Of a stretch of DNA of 7,153 nt, positions 1 through 5,757 are shown piece after piece; the first letter of the stretch is position 1; every line of letters begins with the position of its first letter. Both the position numbers and the translations under genes were made by a program. The notes beneath the pieces are model-generated. The model did not search any database, was not told the origin of the DNA, and saw only the letters and a list, made by a program, of their open reading frames with translations. Where the stretch lies: NCBI GenBank assembly GCA_007127275.1, contig SKZP01000540.1, positions 1 to 7,153 on the forward strand. Direction: 5' to 3'. This stretch comes from Planctomycetota bacterium. Its GTDB lineage: Bacteria > Planctomycetota > UBA8742 > SKZP01.

Positions 1-50
1 AACACGAACAGCGCCATCACCGGCAACAAAAACAGCAACCATGCCGCTGC

Positions 51-287
51 CTACTCGATCTGGCTCGCCTCCTCGAGCAACCCGAGCACAACGACGACCC
101 CGAGCCAGAGCAGCGCGAGCAAGCCGGCACCGACGAGCAGATTGACGTGGATGGCAAGCGGCCGGAAGCGTTGCTGCCAACTCTTGCTGTCAACGGAGGT
201 GCTGCCCGCCGCGAGCGCCGCCGCGACGGCATGCGAGCGGGGCACTGTCGAACGTGCGGAGGAATCCGAGGAAGTGGGATCCGTCAT
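51..287 (-). CDS. Small putative membrane protein, function unknown; frame ends at an amber codon
   Basis: I do not recognise this gene. The predicted 78-residue product begins MTDPTSSDSS. About 40 polar, Ser/Ala/Thr-rich residues come first, then a basic stretch (WQQRFRP), then one strongly hydrophobic segment at about residues 46-70 (VNLLVGAGLLALLWLG and on), and the acidic end LLEEASQIE before TAG at 51-53. One inner-membrane helix with a cytoplasmic N terminus is the simplest topology. An in-frame ATG further upstream (461) is possible, but 287 is preferred: the translation before it looks noncoding, and a candidate promoter at 358-386 would place the transcript start after 461. No Shine-Dalgarno sequence is visible. 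Past the TAG, the same frame continues AAAWLLFLLPVMALFV to the window edge, so the real gene may be a two-helix protein broken, or read through, at this codon. It could also be a chance frame in GC-rich DNA. Confidence 0.4.
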   Translation of the reverse strand: MTDPTSSDSSARSTVPRSHAVAAALAAGSTSVDSKSWQQRFRPLAIHVNLLVGAGLLALLWLGVVVVLGLLEEASQIE

Positions 288-357
288 GGCGAGCCAGGGG
301 ACGAAGAAACAAGGACGGGGCAGGGCAACGTTGACCCACGGTGCGGGAAGTCGCCCG

Positions 358-386
358 ATCCTAGCGTCATGCACGTCCCGTGACCA
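358..386 (-). promoter_or_regulatory. Candidate sigma-70-type promoter for the small membrane-protein gene
   Basis: On the minus strand TGGTCA (381-386, 4/6 match to TTGACA) is followed after exactly 17 bases by TAGGAT (358-363, 4/6 match to TATAAT). This would start a transcript near position 351, about 64 bases before the ATG at 287. The match is moderate; the correct spacing and the palindrome overlapping the -35 box (379-392) add to its credibility. Confidence 0.3.
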
Positions 387-402
387 GTCACGGTTGCAAC
401 CG
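379..402. promoter_or_regulatory. Two overlapping palindromes, possible operator
   Basis: CGTGAC-CA-GTCACG (379-392) is a perfect 6+6 inverted repeat with a 2-base centre. It shares two bases with CGGTTGCAACCG (391-402), a perfect 12-base palindrome. The first overlaps the candidate -35 box of the minus-strand promoter, where a repressor would act; the second lies just upstream of it. The TTGCAA core is reminiscent of sites bound by LacI-type regulators, but no regulator is encoded in the window, so an operator role is inference. Confidence 0.3.
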
Positions 403-805
403 CCGAGCATCGCCTGCTTTCGCAACCCCGGCGTGCCGTCGAAACCACGGGCTCGGTTCATGTAGCCCCGAGGGCGACTCTTGAATACCCACCGGCGTTA
501 ACTCGTGGGGAATGCGGGTGCGTGCTGCGCGTTGAACGGCTAAAGAGGACCCGTTGGCGCCGACGGTTGCCCGCGTGTCTGTGCTCGCCCCTCCGTAGCC
601 CTGTAGGGCGGAGACTCGACTTTTTCCTCCGGGCCTTCCACCGCCAAACCCCAAATTTATGAACGTTTTCTTCGCTCCTTCGTAATAAGTGATGGGCGAG
701 CGGTGCGTAAGGATGAACAAACGTGGGATCCATGCCGTTAATGAGGTATCTTCCGCTCGTTCGTTGCGGTTTTTCCCGTGCTTTGGGGGGAGATGGGCTC
801 CGAAA
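403..805. other. Intergenic region upstream of the diguanylate cyclase gene
   Basis: No gene is convincing here. Base composition becomes noticeably more AT-rich from about 635 to 785, as expected of a leader. A short bulged hairpin (CTCC at 591-594 with GGAG at 610-613, GCCCT at 598-602 with AGGGC at 605-609) is followed eight bases later by TTTTT at 621-625 and looks like a weak plus-strand terminator or attenuator. TAATAA at 683-688 resembles a -10 box but lacks a good -35 partner. I looked for a c-di-GMP riboswitch of the GEMM type, because the next gene makes c-di-GMP, and saw none of its conserved GCAAA-containing segments. Confidence 0.4.
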
Positions 806-2512
806 ATGATGATGCAACGACTCCCCAATTTGTTTGCCCCGTGGCCCGGCGACGATCCGTTTGCCGTGGCAGGCTCGGGTGCTGGGCGCGGTGGGGGACC
901 GGCACATCCGTCGACGGCAAGGGATCCGCTGGTCGGCTCGTCAAGTTCGAGCAAACTCCCGGCGCTCGACCTGTCCGCCACCGGCTTCGCGCAACTGTTG
1001 TTCGAGAACGCCAACGACGCGTTCTACATCCTTGACTTGCAAAGCCAGCGCTATCTCTCGGTGAACTCGGCGTTCTGCGAGCTTACCGGCTACAGCCAGC
1101 AAGAGCTGCTCTCCGGCACCGTAACCGCCGCCGACTTGCTCGCCCCGTCCGACTCCGAGGAGACGCAGCGTCCCTACCGCCGCCGCGCCGATGCCTTGGG
1201 GCTTGAGTCGTCCGAGGAATTGCCCGCGGTGAAGGATCGTTTGTACGTGGTGTCGATTAAGAGCCGCAACCACGGCGTGCGCCTCTGCGAAGTCAGCATT
1301 CAGCAGGCCGAATGGCACGGCCGGCCGGTGACCCTCGGATGTGCGCGCGACATCACAGCCCCGATGAGCCGGCAGCAAGCCTTGCGTGAATCCGTCGAAC
1401 GCGAACGCGAACAGGCGTACAAGGAACGCGAGAAGACGCGTCACAGCATCGAAGCGAACGTGCGCATCATGCAGATCACCGAGCGGATCATGCGCACGCC
1501 GCGCTTCACCAAGCTGCTCGAGGCGTATCCGAAGCGTGAGCAGGTACTCTCCGAGGCGTGCGAGTTTCTCACCTCGCCGCAGGGGATGGAGTTGGCACAG
1601 GCCGGGCTGTTCTTGTTCGACGAGTCGCGCACGCAACTGATCCGTCGCGCCGCCTCTCCCGAGGAGGCCTATCCCGAGGTGGTCGACGCCGAGGCTCATC
1701 CCGAGCTTGCCGGGATCCTGTATAAGAAGGCTTCGTATGCCGAAAAGGTTTTCGACGAGCAGTCCGTCGCCGTGCCGATGCACATTCACGGGCGCATCGA
1801 GGGCATGGCCGTCGTCACCTTTCATCCCGACACCCACCGAATCATCACGCCCGACGAGGCGATTCGCCGCACGCTGCTCGAGGTGCTCGTTACGCTGACC
1901 GACGTGATCGGCCACCGCTTGGAAACCCTCGATTTGATCGAGAAGCTGCGCCAGCAGGCGGTGATCGACGACCTCACCGGCGTCTACAACCGCCGCTTCT
2001 TCGACGAGCGCCTGCAACGTGAGCTCGACCGTGCGAAGCGATACGGACGCGAAATCACGCTGACCGTCATGGACATAGATCATTTCAAGGAGGTCAACGA
2101 CAACCTCGGCCACCCGCAGGGGGACTTGTTGCTTAAAGAGTTCGCGCGCCTGCTGGAGCAGCACACGCGCAACGCCGACATTGTCTGCCGCCTCGGCGGC
2201 GACGAGTTCGCCATCATTTTGCCGGAGACCGACCTGACGAAAGCGAGCCACCTCGCCGAGAAGTTGCGGCGCGAAGTCGAGCGGACGTCGTTTCACAACC
2301 TCACCACGGAAGGCGAGCCAGTAAGCATCACCATCTCCGTCGGCGTCGCCGACGGCGAACGCGGTACCATTTCCGCCCCGTCGCTTTACTCCAAGGCCGA
2401 CGTCGCCCTCTACGACTCCAAGGACGCCGGCCGCAATTGCGTCACCCAAGGCACCGCCGACCCGGCGAGCGAAAACGAGGCACGTGAAGGACGCGAGCCC
2501 GAACGCCGGTAA
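806..2512 (+). CDS. Diguanylate cyclase with PAS and GAF-like sensor domains
   Basis: Predicted to condense two GTP into cyclic di-GMP, which controls motility and biofilm behaviour. Domain order in the 568-residue product: a Pro/Gly/Ser-rich N terminus (1-56), a PAS domain (about 57-185, with NANDAFYILDL and FCELTGYSQQEL, typical of PAS), a charged helical coiled coil (about 186-231), a GAF-like domain (about 236-373), then the GGDEF domain (about 381-549). The last opens with DDLTGVYNRRFF, has the metal-binding MDIDHFKEVND, an intact GGDEF active site (464-468) and the RxxD product-inhibition site RNAD (455-458) at the standard five-residue spacing, so it should be active and feedback-inhibited. 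No transmembrane segment or signal peptide is seen, so a cytoplasmic signal is likely. ATG 806 (or the adjacent 809 or 812) is chosen because a GGGGGGAGA purine run precedes it; the frame is open back to a GTG at 689, but that stretch is AT-richer and unlike a protein. No EAL domain is present. The ligand is unknown. Confidence 0.93.
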   Translation: MMMQRLPNLFAPWPGDDPFAVAGSGAGRGGGPAHPSTARDPLVGSSSSSKLPALDLSATGFAQLLFENANDAFYILDLQSQRYLSVNSAFCELTGYSQQELLSGTVTAADLLAPSDSEETQRPYRRRADALGLESSEELPAVKDRLYVVSIKSRNHGVRLCEVSIQQAEWHGRPVTLGCARDITAPMSRQQALRESVEREREQAYKEREKTRHSIEANVRIMQITERIMRTPRFTKLLEAYPKREQVLSEACEFLTSPQGMELAQAGLFLFDESRTQLIRRAASPEEAYPEVVDAEAHPELAGILYKKASYAEKVFDEQSVAVPMHIHGRIEGMAVVTFHPDTHRIITPDEAIRRTLLEVLVTLTDVIGHRLETLDLIEKLRQQAVIDDLTGVYNRRFFDERLQRELDRAKRYGREITLTVMDIDHFKEVNDNLGHPQGDLLLKEFARLLEQHTRNADIVCRLGGDEFAIILPETDLTKASHLAEKLRREVERTSFHNLTTEGEPVSITISVGVADGERGTISAPSLYSKADVALYDSKDAGRNCVTQGTADPASENEAREGREPERR

Positions 2513-2516
2513 CCTT

Positions 2517-2543
2517 TCGGTGATTCGCAAATTCGCTCACCGA
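2517..2543 (+). terminator. Weak hairpin after the diguanylate cyclase stop codon
   Basis: TCGGTGA (2517-2523) and TCACCGA (2537-2543) form a perfect 7-bp stem with a 13-base loop, beginning five bases after the TAA stop. No T-run follows, so it could be an mRNA-stabilising hairpin or a Rho-associated 3' end rather than an intrinsic terminator. Confidence 0.25.
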
Positions 2544-2685
2544 CCGAACGCGTCGGCGGACTCCCGGATGACCTACGCGGAGGCCACGCATTCTACGGCG
2601 GCGGTACGCGAACGAGCGCGCAACACGACATACGCGAACAACATCCTTCGTGGACCGCGTCGCTTCTTGACTGGCTTCCTCCCCT

Positions 2686-2718
2686 GCAAAGAAGCCCACC
2701 GACACAGTCGGTGGGCTT
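2686..2718 (-). terminator. Intrinsic terminator of the tig-clpP transcript
   Basis: A perfect 12-bp inverted repeat, AAGCCCACCGAC (2692-2703) and GTCGGTGGGCTT (2707-2718), encloses a 3-base loop. Outside it CCCCT (2681-2685) can also pair with AGGGG (2720-2724). Read on the minus strand, the stem is followed by the T-rich tail GGGCTTCTTTG, about 80 bases past the clpP stop. The plus-strand side is followed by GAGGGGCAAC with no T-run, so it is mainly the clpP terminator, although the stem may also slow readthrough from the convergent cyclase gene. Confidence 0.85.
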
Positions 2719-2775
2719 GAGGGGCAACGTCCGTCGCCATACCGCGGCAATAATAGGGGCACCGAACTTCTCCGC

Positions 2776-2790
2776 GCCGCCTCTTGCGGC
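2776..2790. other. Short hairpin just after the clpP stop codon
   Basis: GCCGC (2776-2780) and GCGGC (2786-2790) form a 5-bp stem with a 5-base loop, six bases downstream of the clpP TAA. There is no T tail; a minor 3'-UTR structure at most. Confidence 0.2.
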
Positions 2791-2795
2791 CCCGT

Positions 2796-3473
2796 TTATG
2801 CGCCGCCTTCCGCTTCCTTCGGCTTCTTCAGCGTGGTGATGACGTCGTCGATGAGACCGTAGTTCTTGGCCTCCTCCGGCGACATGTTGTGGTCGCGGTC
2901 GGTGTCCCGCTCGATCTCGTTGAGATCGCGGCCGGTGTGCCGCTTGAGGATTTCGTTGAGCATCCGCTTGATCGTCAGGGCCTCGCCGGCTTGGCGTTCA
3001 ATGTCCGCTGCGGTGCCGCCGATGCCTCCCCAGGGCTGGTGAATCATGATGCGGCAGTGCGGCAGGCTGTAGCGCTTGCCTTTTTCGCCGCCCGCGAGCA
3101 GCACCGCTCCCATCGAAGCGGCGCGGCCAATGGCCACCGTAGATACCTCGGGGGCGACGAACTGCATGGTGTCGTAAATGGCAAGGCCGGCGGTTACGTC
3201 GCCGCCGGGCGAATTTACGTATACCGAGATGGCGAGGTTCTTGTTCTCCTTCTGCAGGAACAGCAGCTGCCCGGTGACGATCGAAGAGAGCGCGTCGTTG
3301 ATCACACCGGTGATCATGACAATGCGGTCCTCCATCAAGCGGCTGAACAGGTCGTACATCCGCTCGCCGCGGGCGGTCTTTTCGATGATTTGCGGAATCA
3401 CGAAGTCATACGGAGTGAAGCCTTGCGCTTCGCTCATTTCGCCGAGGTCGCGGAGGTCGTGTCGGTCGTACAT
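2796..3473 (-). CDS. clpP: ATP-dependent Clp protease proteolytic subunit ClpP
   Basis: Serine peptidase (family S14) that assembles into a two-ring, 14-subunit chamber and degrades proteins fed to it by a Clp ATPase in the cytoplasm. The 225-residue product is somewhat longer than a typical mature ClpP (about 195). The catalytic triad is complete and correctly spaced: Ser120 in GRAASMGA, His145 in MIHQP, Asp194 in RDTDRD. Other family landmarks are YVNSPGGDVTAGLAIYDTM (the oxyanion-hole Gly-rich loop) and NYGLIDDVI near the end. The N terminus (residues 1-38) may include a propeptide; the axial-loop/hydrophobic part starts near FVIPQIIEKTARGER. ATG 3473 lacks a Shine-Dalgarno sequence; an internal ATG at 3437 is no better. 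The gene lies 65 bases after tig on the same strand, a common pairing of folding and degradation functions, but the usual downstream partner clpX is replaced by a terminator, so the unfoldase must be encoded elsewhere. Confidence 0.97.
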   Translation of the reverse strand: MYDRHDLRDLGEMSEAQGFTPYDFVIPQIIEKTARGERMYDLFSRLMEDRIVMITGVINDALSSIVTGQLLFLQKENKNLAISVYVNSPGGDVTAGLAIYDTMQFVAPEVSTVAIGRAASMGAVLLAGGEKGKRYSLPHCRIMIHQPWGGIGGTAADIERQAGEALTIKRMLNEILKRHTGRDLNEIERDTDRDHNMSPEEAKNYGLIDDVITTLKKPKEAEGGA

Positions 3474-3538
3474 GGCTGATCGGTGGTTGGGTGGCTGGTT
3501 GGTAGTCGCTGGACGCTGATCGCTGGTTGCACGAGGCC
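3474..3538 (-). other. tig-clpP spacer without a Shine-Dalgarno sequence
   Basis: On the minus strand this 65-base spacer is built of C- and A-rich, imperfectly repeated short words (CCAGCGATCAGCG, CCAGCGACTACC, CCAACCAGCC, CCGATCAGCC) with hardly any purine runs. There is no ribosome-binding sequence before the clpP ATG and no convincing promoter. It is short enough for co-transcription with tig. Confidence 0.5.
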
Positions 3539-5269
3539 CTACGATTTTTCCGCCTCGTCCTCTTTCTCGTCGGCTTGATCGTCGTCGTCGCGATCACTCG
3601 GTTCGTCGTGCTCATGATCGTGATCATGCTCATGATCGTGATCGTCATCTTCGTCTTGAATCAGGCCGTATTCTTTGCATAGCGGATCGAATTGGTCGGA
3701 GCCGACGGCCTCGACGGTGGCGTGCTCCAACAGCAACTCGATGATCTTGCGCTCGCGCAAGTCGGCACGAATCGATTCTTCCATCTCCTGCTTTTCGAGA
3801 TACTCCTCGATGCGCTCCACCTCGACTTGATTCTCATCGGCAATCCGTTGGACTTCCCCCTCGAAGTCGTCCTCGGTTGCGAAGACTCGTTCCTTCTTGC
3901 CAATTTCGTCGAGCACGAACTGCCGCCGCATCTCCTCCCGAATCTTCTCGAAGTCGACGTCCATGCTGTAGGCGAGATTGTTCGCCACCTCCGGATCGGC
4001 TCCCATGCGCATGAATTCCGAGGCGCGACGCTTGCGCAACTGCTCCCCCTGCGCCTCGACGAGCCCTTCGGGCAATTCGAACGAGTGGCGCTTCGTCAAC
4101 TCGGCCAACACCTGCTCGCGCACCACCCGTTCCGCCATGCGCTCCTTGGTTTTCTTGATCGAGTCGTGCACGTCCTCTTTCCACGACTCAAACGTCTCAA
4201 AGCCCAACTCCTCGGCGAATTCGTCGTCGAGCTCGGGTAGCTCCCAGCGCTTCGCCTCGTTGATCTTCACCTCGATCTCTTGCTCGACGGTTTCGCCTTG
4301 GTCGTCGGCGTTCTCGGCGCCTTCGGCGGTATCCAGCCATTCCGTCGGTACCTGGACCTTCACGCGGCGCGACTCGCCCGGCTTGAGGCCGACAATCCCT
4401 TCCCCTTCGACGACTTTCATCCCGTCGATCTCGTCCTTGTCGACGTATGACTCCTCTCCCTCTTCTTCCAGAATGAGATCGCCCTCGGCAGGGACGCGGT
4501 AGGCGATCTCCACCTGGTCCCCGTCGGCGACCGGTGCGTCGTCGAGCGGTTGCCAGGCGCCCCGCTCGTCGCGTACCCGCGTCATTTCCTGCTGTACTTC
4601 CTCCTCGGTCACTTCGACGGCAGGCTTCAGCGCCTTGATTCCTTTGTATTCGCCGAGTTCAAACTCGGGGCGTACCTCGAGAGTCACCTTGAAGGTCACC
4701 GGGCCGCGTTTCAGGATGTCTCCATCCATGTCAAACGAGGGCTCTCCGAGGGTCTCGAGCGAGAAGTGCTCGAGCGCCTTGGTCACCCCGTGACGCATGA
4801 GGTTGTAGGTGATGTCTTCGCGAATGTCGTTGCCAAAACGCTTCTCGAGAATCGGCCGCGGAACCTTGCCGGGGCGGAAACCGTCGAGGCGCACCGAGCG
4901 GTTGATCTCGCGAAAACTCTTCGAAACTTCGTCGGCGACATAATCCTCGTCGTAGCGCACGACAATGCGCCGCGTGCACATGTCGATCTTGCGCAACTCG
5001 ACCTCGGCAACGGTCTCCGGCTCTTTCTCTTCCTCGCCGTCGTCGCCCTCTTTCGCGTCGCCTTCCTCGTCGCCTTCCTCCGTATCCGGCGAGGGCAGCC
5101 GCCACGTTCCGACAAGCTCCCCCTCGGCACCCTCGGAATCTTGCCCCTCGCTGGTCGTCGCCACGGCCCCTTGGCTGTCGTCGTCGGCCGGCTTGCCGCC
5201 CTCTGCCCCCTCGCTGGGCGTGTCGTTCGACTCCTCGGGAGTCCATGCGTCGTCAAAAAAGGTCGCCAT
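3539..5269 (-). CDS. tig: Trigger factor, ribosome-associated chaperone, with acidic N-terminal extension and His-rich C-terminal tail
   Basis: Binds near the ribosomal exit tunnel and shields nascent chains. At 576 residues it is much longer than the usual 430-450. Residues 1-88 are an acidic, Gly/Ser-rich, probably disordered extension (for example EEGDEEGDAKEGDDGEEEKE). Residues 88-205 are the ribosome-binding domain with the signature GFRPGKVP (130-137), and a full EKRFGNDI follows. Residues about 245-342 sit where the FKBP-type PPIase domain should be but are highly diverged and rich in Asp/Glu, so isomerase activity is doubtful. Residues about 345-535 are the helical C-terminal chaperone domain. 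The tail 538-576 has alternating His and Asp/Glu (six His in residues 544-554) and could bind metal ions. ATG 5269 is the only start upstream of the extension and lies about 85 bases after a good promoter; its ribosome-binding sequence is weak. If Met97 were the start, the extension would be lost, but the acidic frame stays open and coding-like throughout. Co-transcribed with clpP. Confidence 0.96.
   Translation of the reverse strand: MATFFDDAWTPEESNDTPSEGAEGGKPADDDSQGAVATTSEGQDSEGAEGELVGTWRLPSPDTEEGDEEGDAKEGDDGEEEKEPETVAEVELRKIDMCTRRIVVRYDEDYVADEVSKSFREINRSVRLDGFRPGKVPRPILEKRFGNDIREDITYNLMRHGVTKALEHFSLETLGEPSFDMDGDILKRGPVTFKVTLEVRPEFELGEYKGIKALKPAVEVTEEEVQQEMTRVRDERGAWQPLDDAPVADGDQVEIAYRVPAEGDLILEEEGEESYVDKDEIDGMKVVEGEGIVGLKPGESRRVKVQVPTEWLDTAEGAENADDQGETVEQEIEVKINEAKRWELPELDDEFAEELGFETFESWKEDVHDSIKKTKERMAERVVREQVLAELTKRHSFELPEGLVEAQGEQLRKRRASEFMRMGADPEVANNLAYSMDVDFEKIREEMRRQFVLDEIGKKERVFATEDDFEGEVQRIADENQVEVERIEEYLEKQEMEESIRADLRERKIIELLLEHATVEAVGSDQFDPLCKEYGLIQDEDDDHDHEHDHDHEHDEPSDRDDDDQADEKEDEAEKS
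3610..3645. repeat. 18-bp tandem duplication encoding the His-rich tail
   Basis: Two adjacent 18-bp units (3610-3627 and 3628-3645), each starting GCTCATGATCGTGATC and differing at one base near the end, encode the alternating His-Asp/His-Glu run of trigger factor. In-frame length (18 = 6 codons) means that copy-number change would lengthen or shorten the metal-binding tail without a frameshift. Confidence 0.85.
5057..5080. repeat. 12-bp tandem repeat in the acidic extension of trigger factor
   Basis: GTCGCCTTCCTC occurs twice without mismatch (5057-5068 and 5069-5080), encoding a duplicated EEGD on the minus strand. It suggests the acidic extension grew partly by in-frame slippage. Confidence 0.85.
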
Positions 5270-5360
5270 TGTGCTCGTTCTTTTCGTGGCTGTGTGAGTG
5301 GTGGTTCGCTCAACCAGAGTTCCGCGAAGCCTTGCAATGCGCCAGCTTCAAGGCCGGGGG

Positions 5361-5389
5361 ACTATAGCACCGTCCCCCTGGTGTCACAA
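5361..5389 (-). promoter_or_regulatory. Sigma-70-type promoter of tig-clpP
   Basis: On the minus strand TTGTGA (5384-5389, 4/6 match to TTGACA) is followed after 17 bases by TATAGT (5361-5366, 5/6 match to TATAAT), with TG one base upstream of the -10 box (extended -10). The predicted start near 5354 gives a leader of about 85 bases before the ATG at 5269. GGGGGAC (5356-5362) and GTCCCCC (5372-5378) form a perfect inverted repeat flanking the -10 region, which could be a regulator site or just a GC-rich coincidence. Confidence 0.7.
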
Positions 5390-5743
5390 GAACTCCGAAG
5401 CCCACCCGTTCACCTCCAAGTGAAGGTACGCTCGGGTATCCAAGCCCTCGGCTTCGCCCGAACGCGGTGATGTCTTGGCGACATCCAGCGAGCGCCAGGC
5501 GCCAGCCCCGCGAGGCGAAGCACGGAGCCACGCCGGTTTGCCTCGCAAAGCGAGCGCCTCGCGCTTTGCGCTCGCCGCAGAGACGAGACCGTAACGGCTC
5601 GGGCCTCGCCCGGGGGCGCACGCGGTCCGGGCTCACGAGTCGCGGGGGCGGGATTCGACCGACGGGCGAAGCGTGCAGGCTTGATGGGAGATGCGCGGAA
5701 AGCCTACGTCCATTCCGTTCGCGCTTCCTTTTGCCCGTCGGCG
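5390..5743. other. Noncoding GC-rich region between metG and tig, dense in inverted repeats
   Basis: No convincing gene. Perfect inverted repeats include TTCAC/GTGAA (5409-5413, 5420-5424), GATGTC/GACATC (5469-5474, 5480-5485), GCGAGGC/GCCTCGC (5510-5516, 5540-5546), CGCAAAGCG/CGCTTTGCG (5544-5552, 5562-5570), the overlapping alternative GCGAGCGC/GCGCTCGC (5550-5557, 5568-5575), and CGGGC/GCCCG near 5600-5612. None has a T-run, so no intrinsic terminator for metG is evident. The density of structure and lack of coding sense resemble a REP/BIME-like or other dispersed intergenic element; membership of a repeat family cannot be shown from one copy. Confidence 0.45.
5544..5575. repeat. Pair of mutually exclusive hairpins
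   Basis: CGCAAAGCG (5544-5552) pairs perfectly with CGCTTTGCG (5562-5570) around a 9-base loop. GCGAGCGC (5550-5557) pairs perfectly with GCGCTCGC (5568-5575). The two stems share bases, so only one can form at a time. Confidence 0.6.
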
Positions 5744-5757
5744 CCGTAGGCCTACGG
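5744..5757. repeat. 14-base perfect palindrome over the metG stop codon
   Basis: CCGTAGGCCTACGG is fully self-complementary and includes the metG TAG (5752-5754). With no loop and no T-run it is unlikely to be a terminator; it could be a protein-binding site or a repeat boundary. The word GTAGGC also occurs about 40 bases further on (minus strand). Confidence 0.6.

Noticed and set aside
142..465. Plus-strand frames opposite the small membrane-protein gene
   Set aside because: Translations are Arg/Cys/Ser-rich with no family likeness and no ribosome-binding site; they are shadows of the opposite frame.
470..805. A c-di-GMP riboswitch upstream of the cyclase gene
   Set aside because: None of the conserved GEMM sequence blocks are present, and the only hairpin with a T-run is short and bulged.
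941..2530. A 529-codon open frame on the minus strand
   Set aside because: It lies entirely opposite the diguanylate cyclase, whose motifs are unmistakable. Its translation has no recognisable family and is the low-complexity Val/Gly/Arg mix typical of antisense frames in GC-rich genes.
3608..3645. The CATGATCGTGATC repeats as a CRISPR or protein-binding array
   Set aside because: There are only two in-frame 18-bp units with no spacers, fully explained by the His-Asp codons of the trigger factor tail.
3692..4240. A 182-codon plus-strand frame, Leu-rich and transporter-like in appearance
   Set aside because: It is the antisense of the trigger factor C-terminal domain; the Leu content comes from reversed Glu/Lys codons.
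4550..5470. A 306-codon plus-strand frame with hydrophobic stretches
   Set aside because: It is antisense to the trigger factor N-terminal half; the hydrophobic runs (LFLFLAVVALF) are the complement of the Glu/Asp-rich extension.
5636..5670. A T-arm-like sequence (GGTCGAATCCCGCC on the minus strand) suggesting a tRNA
   Set aside because: The T stem does not pair properly and no matching 5' acceptor strand (GCGGGGG) or D and anticodon arms lie upstream, so there is no tRNA.
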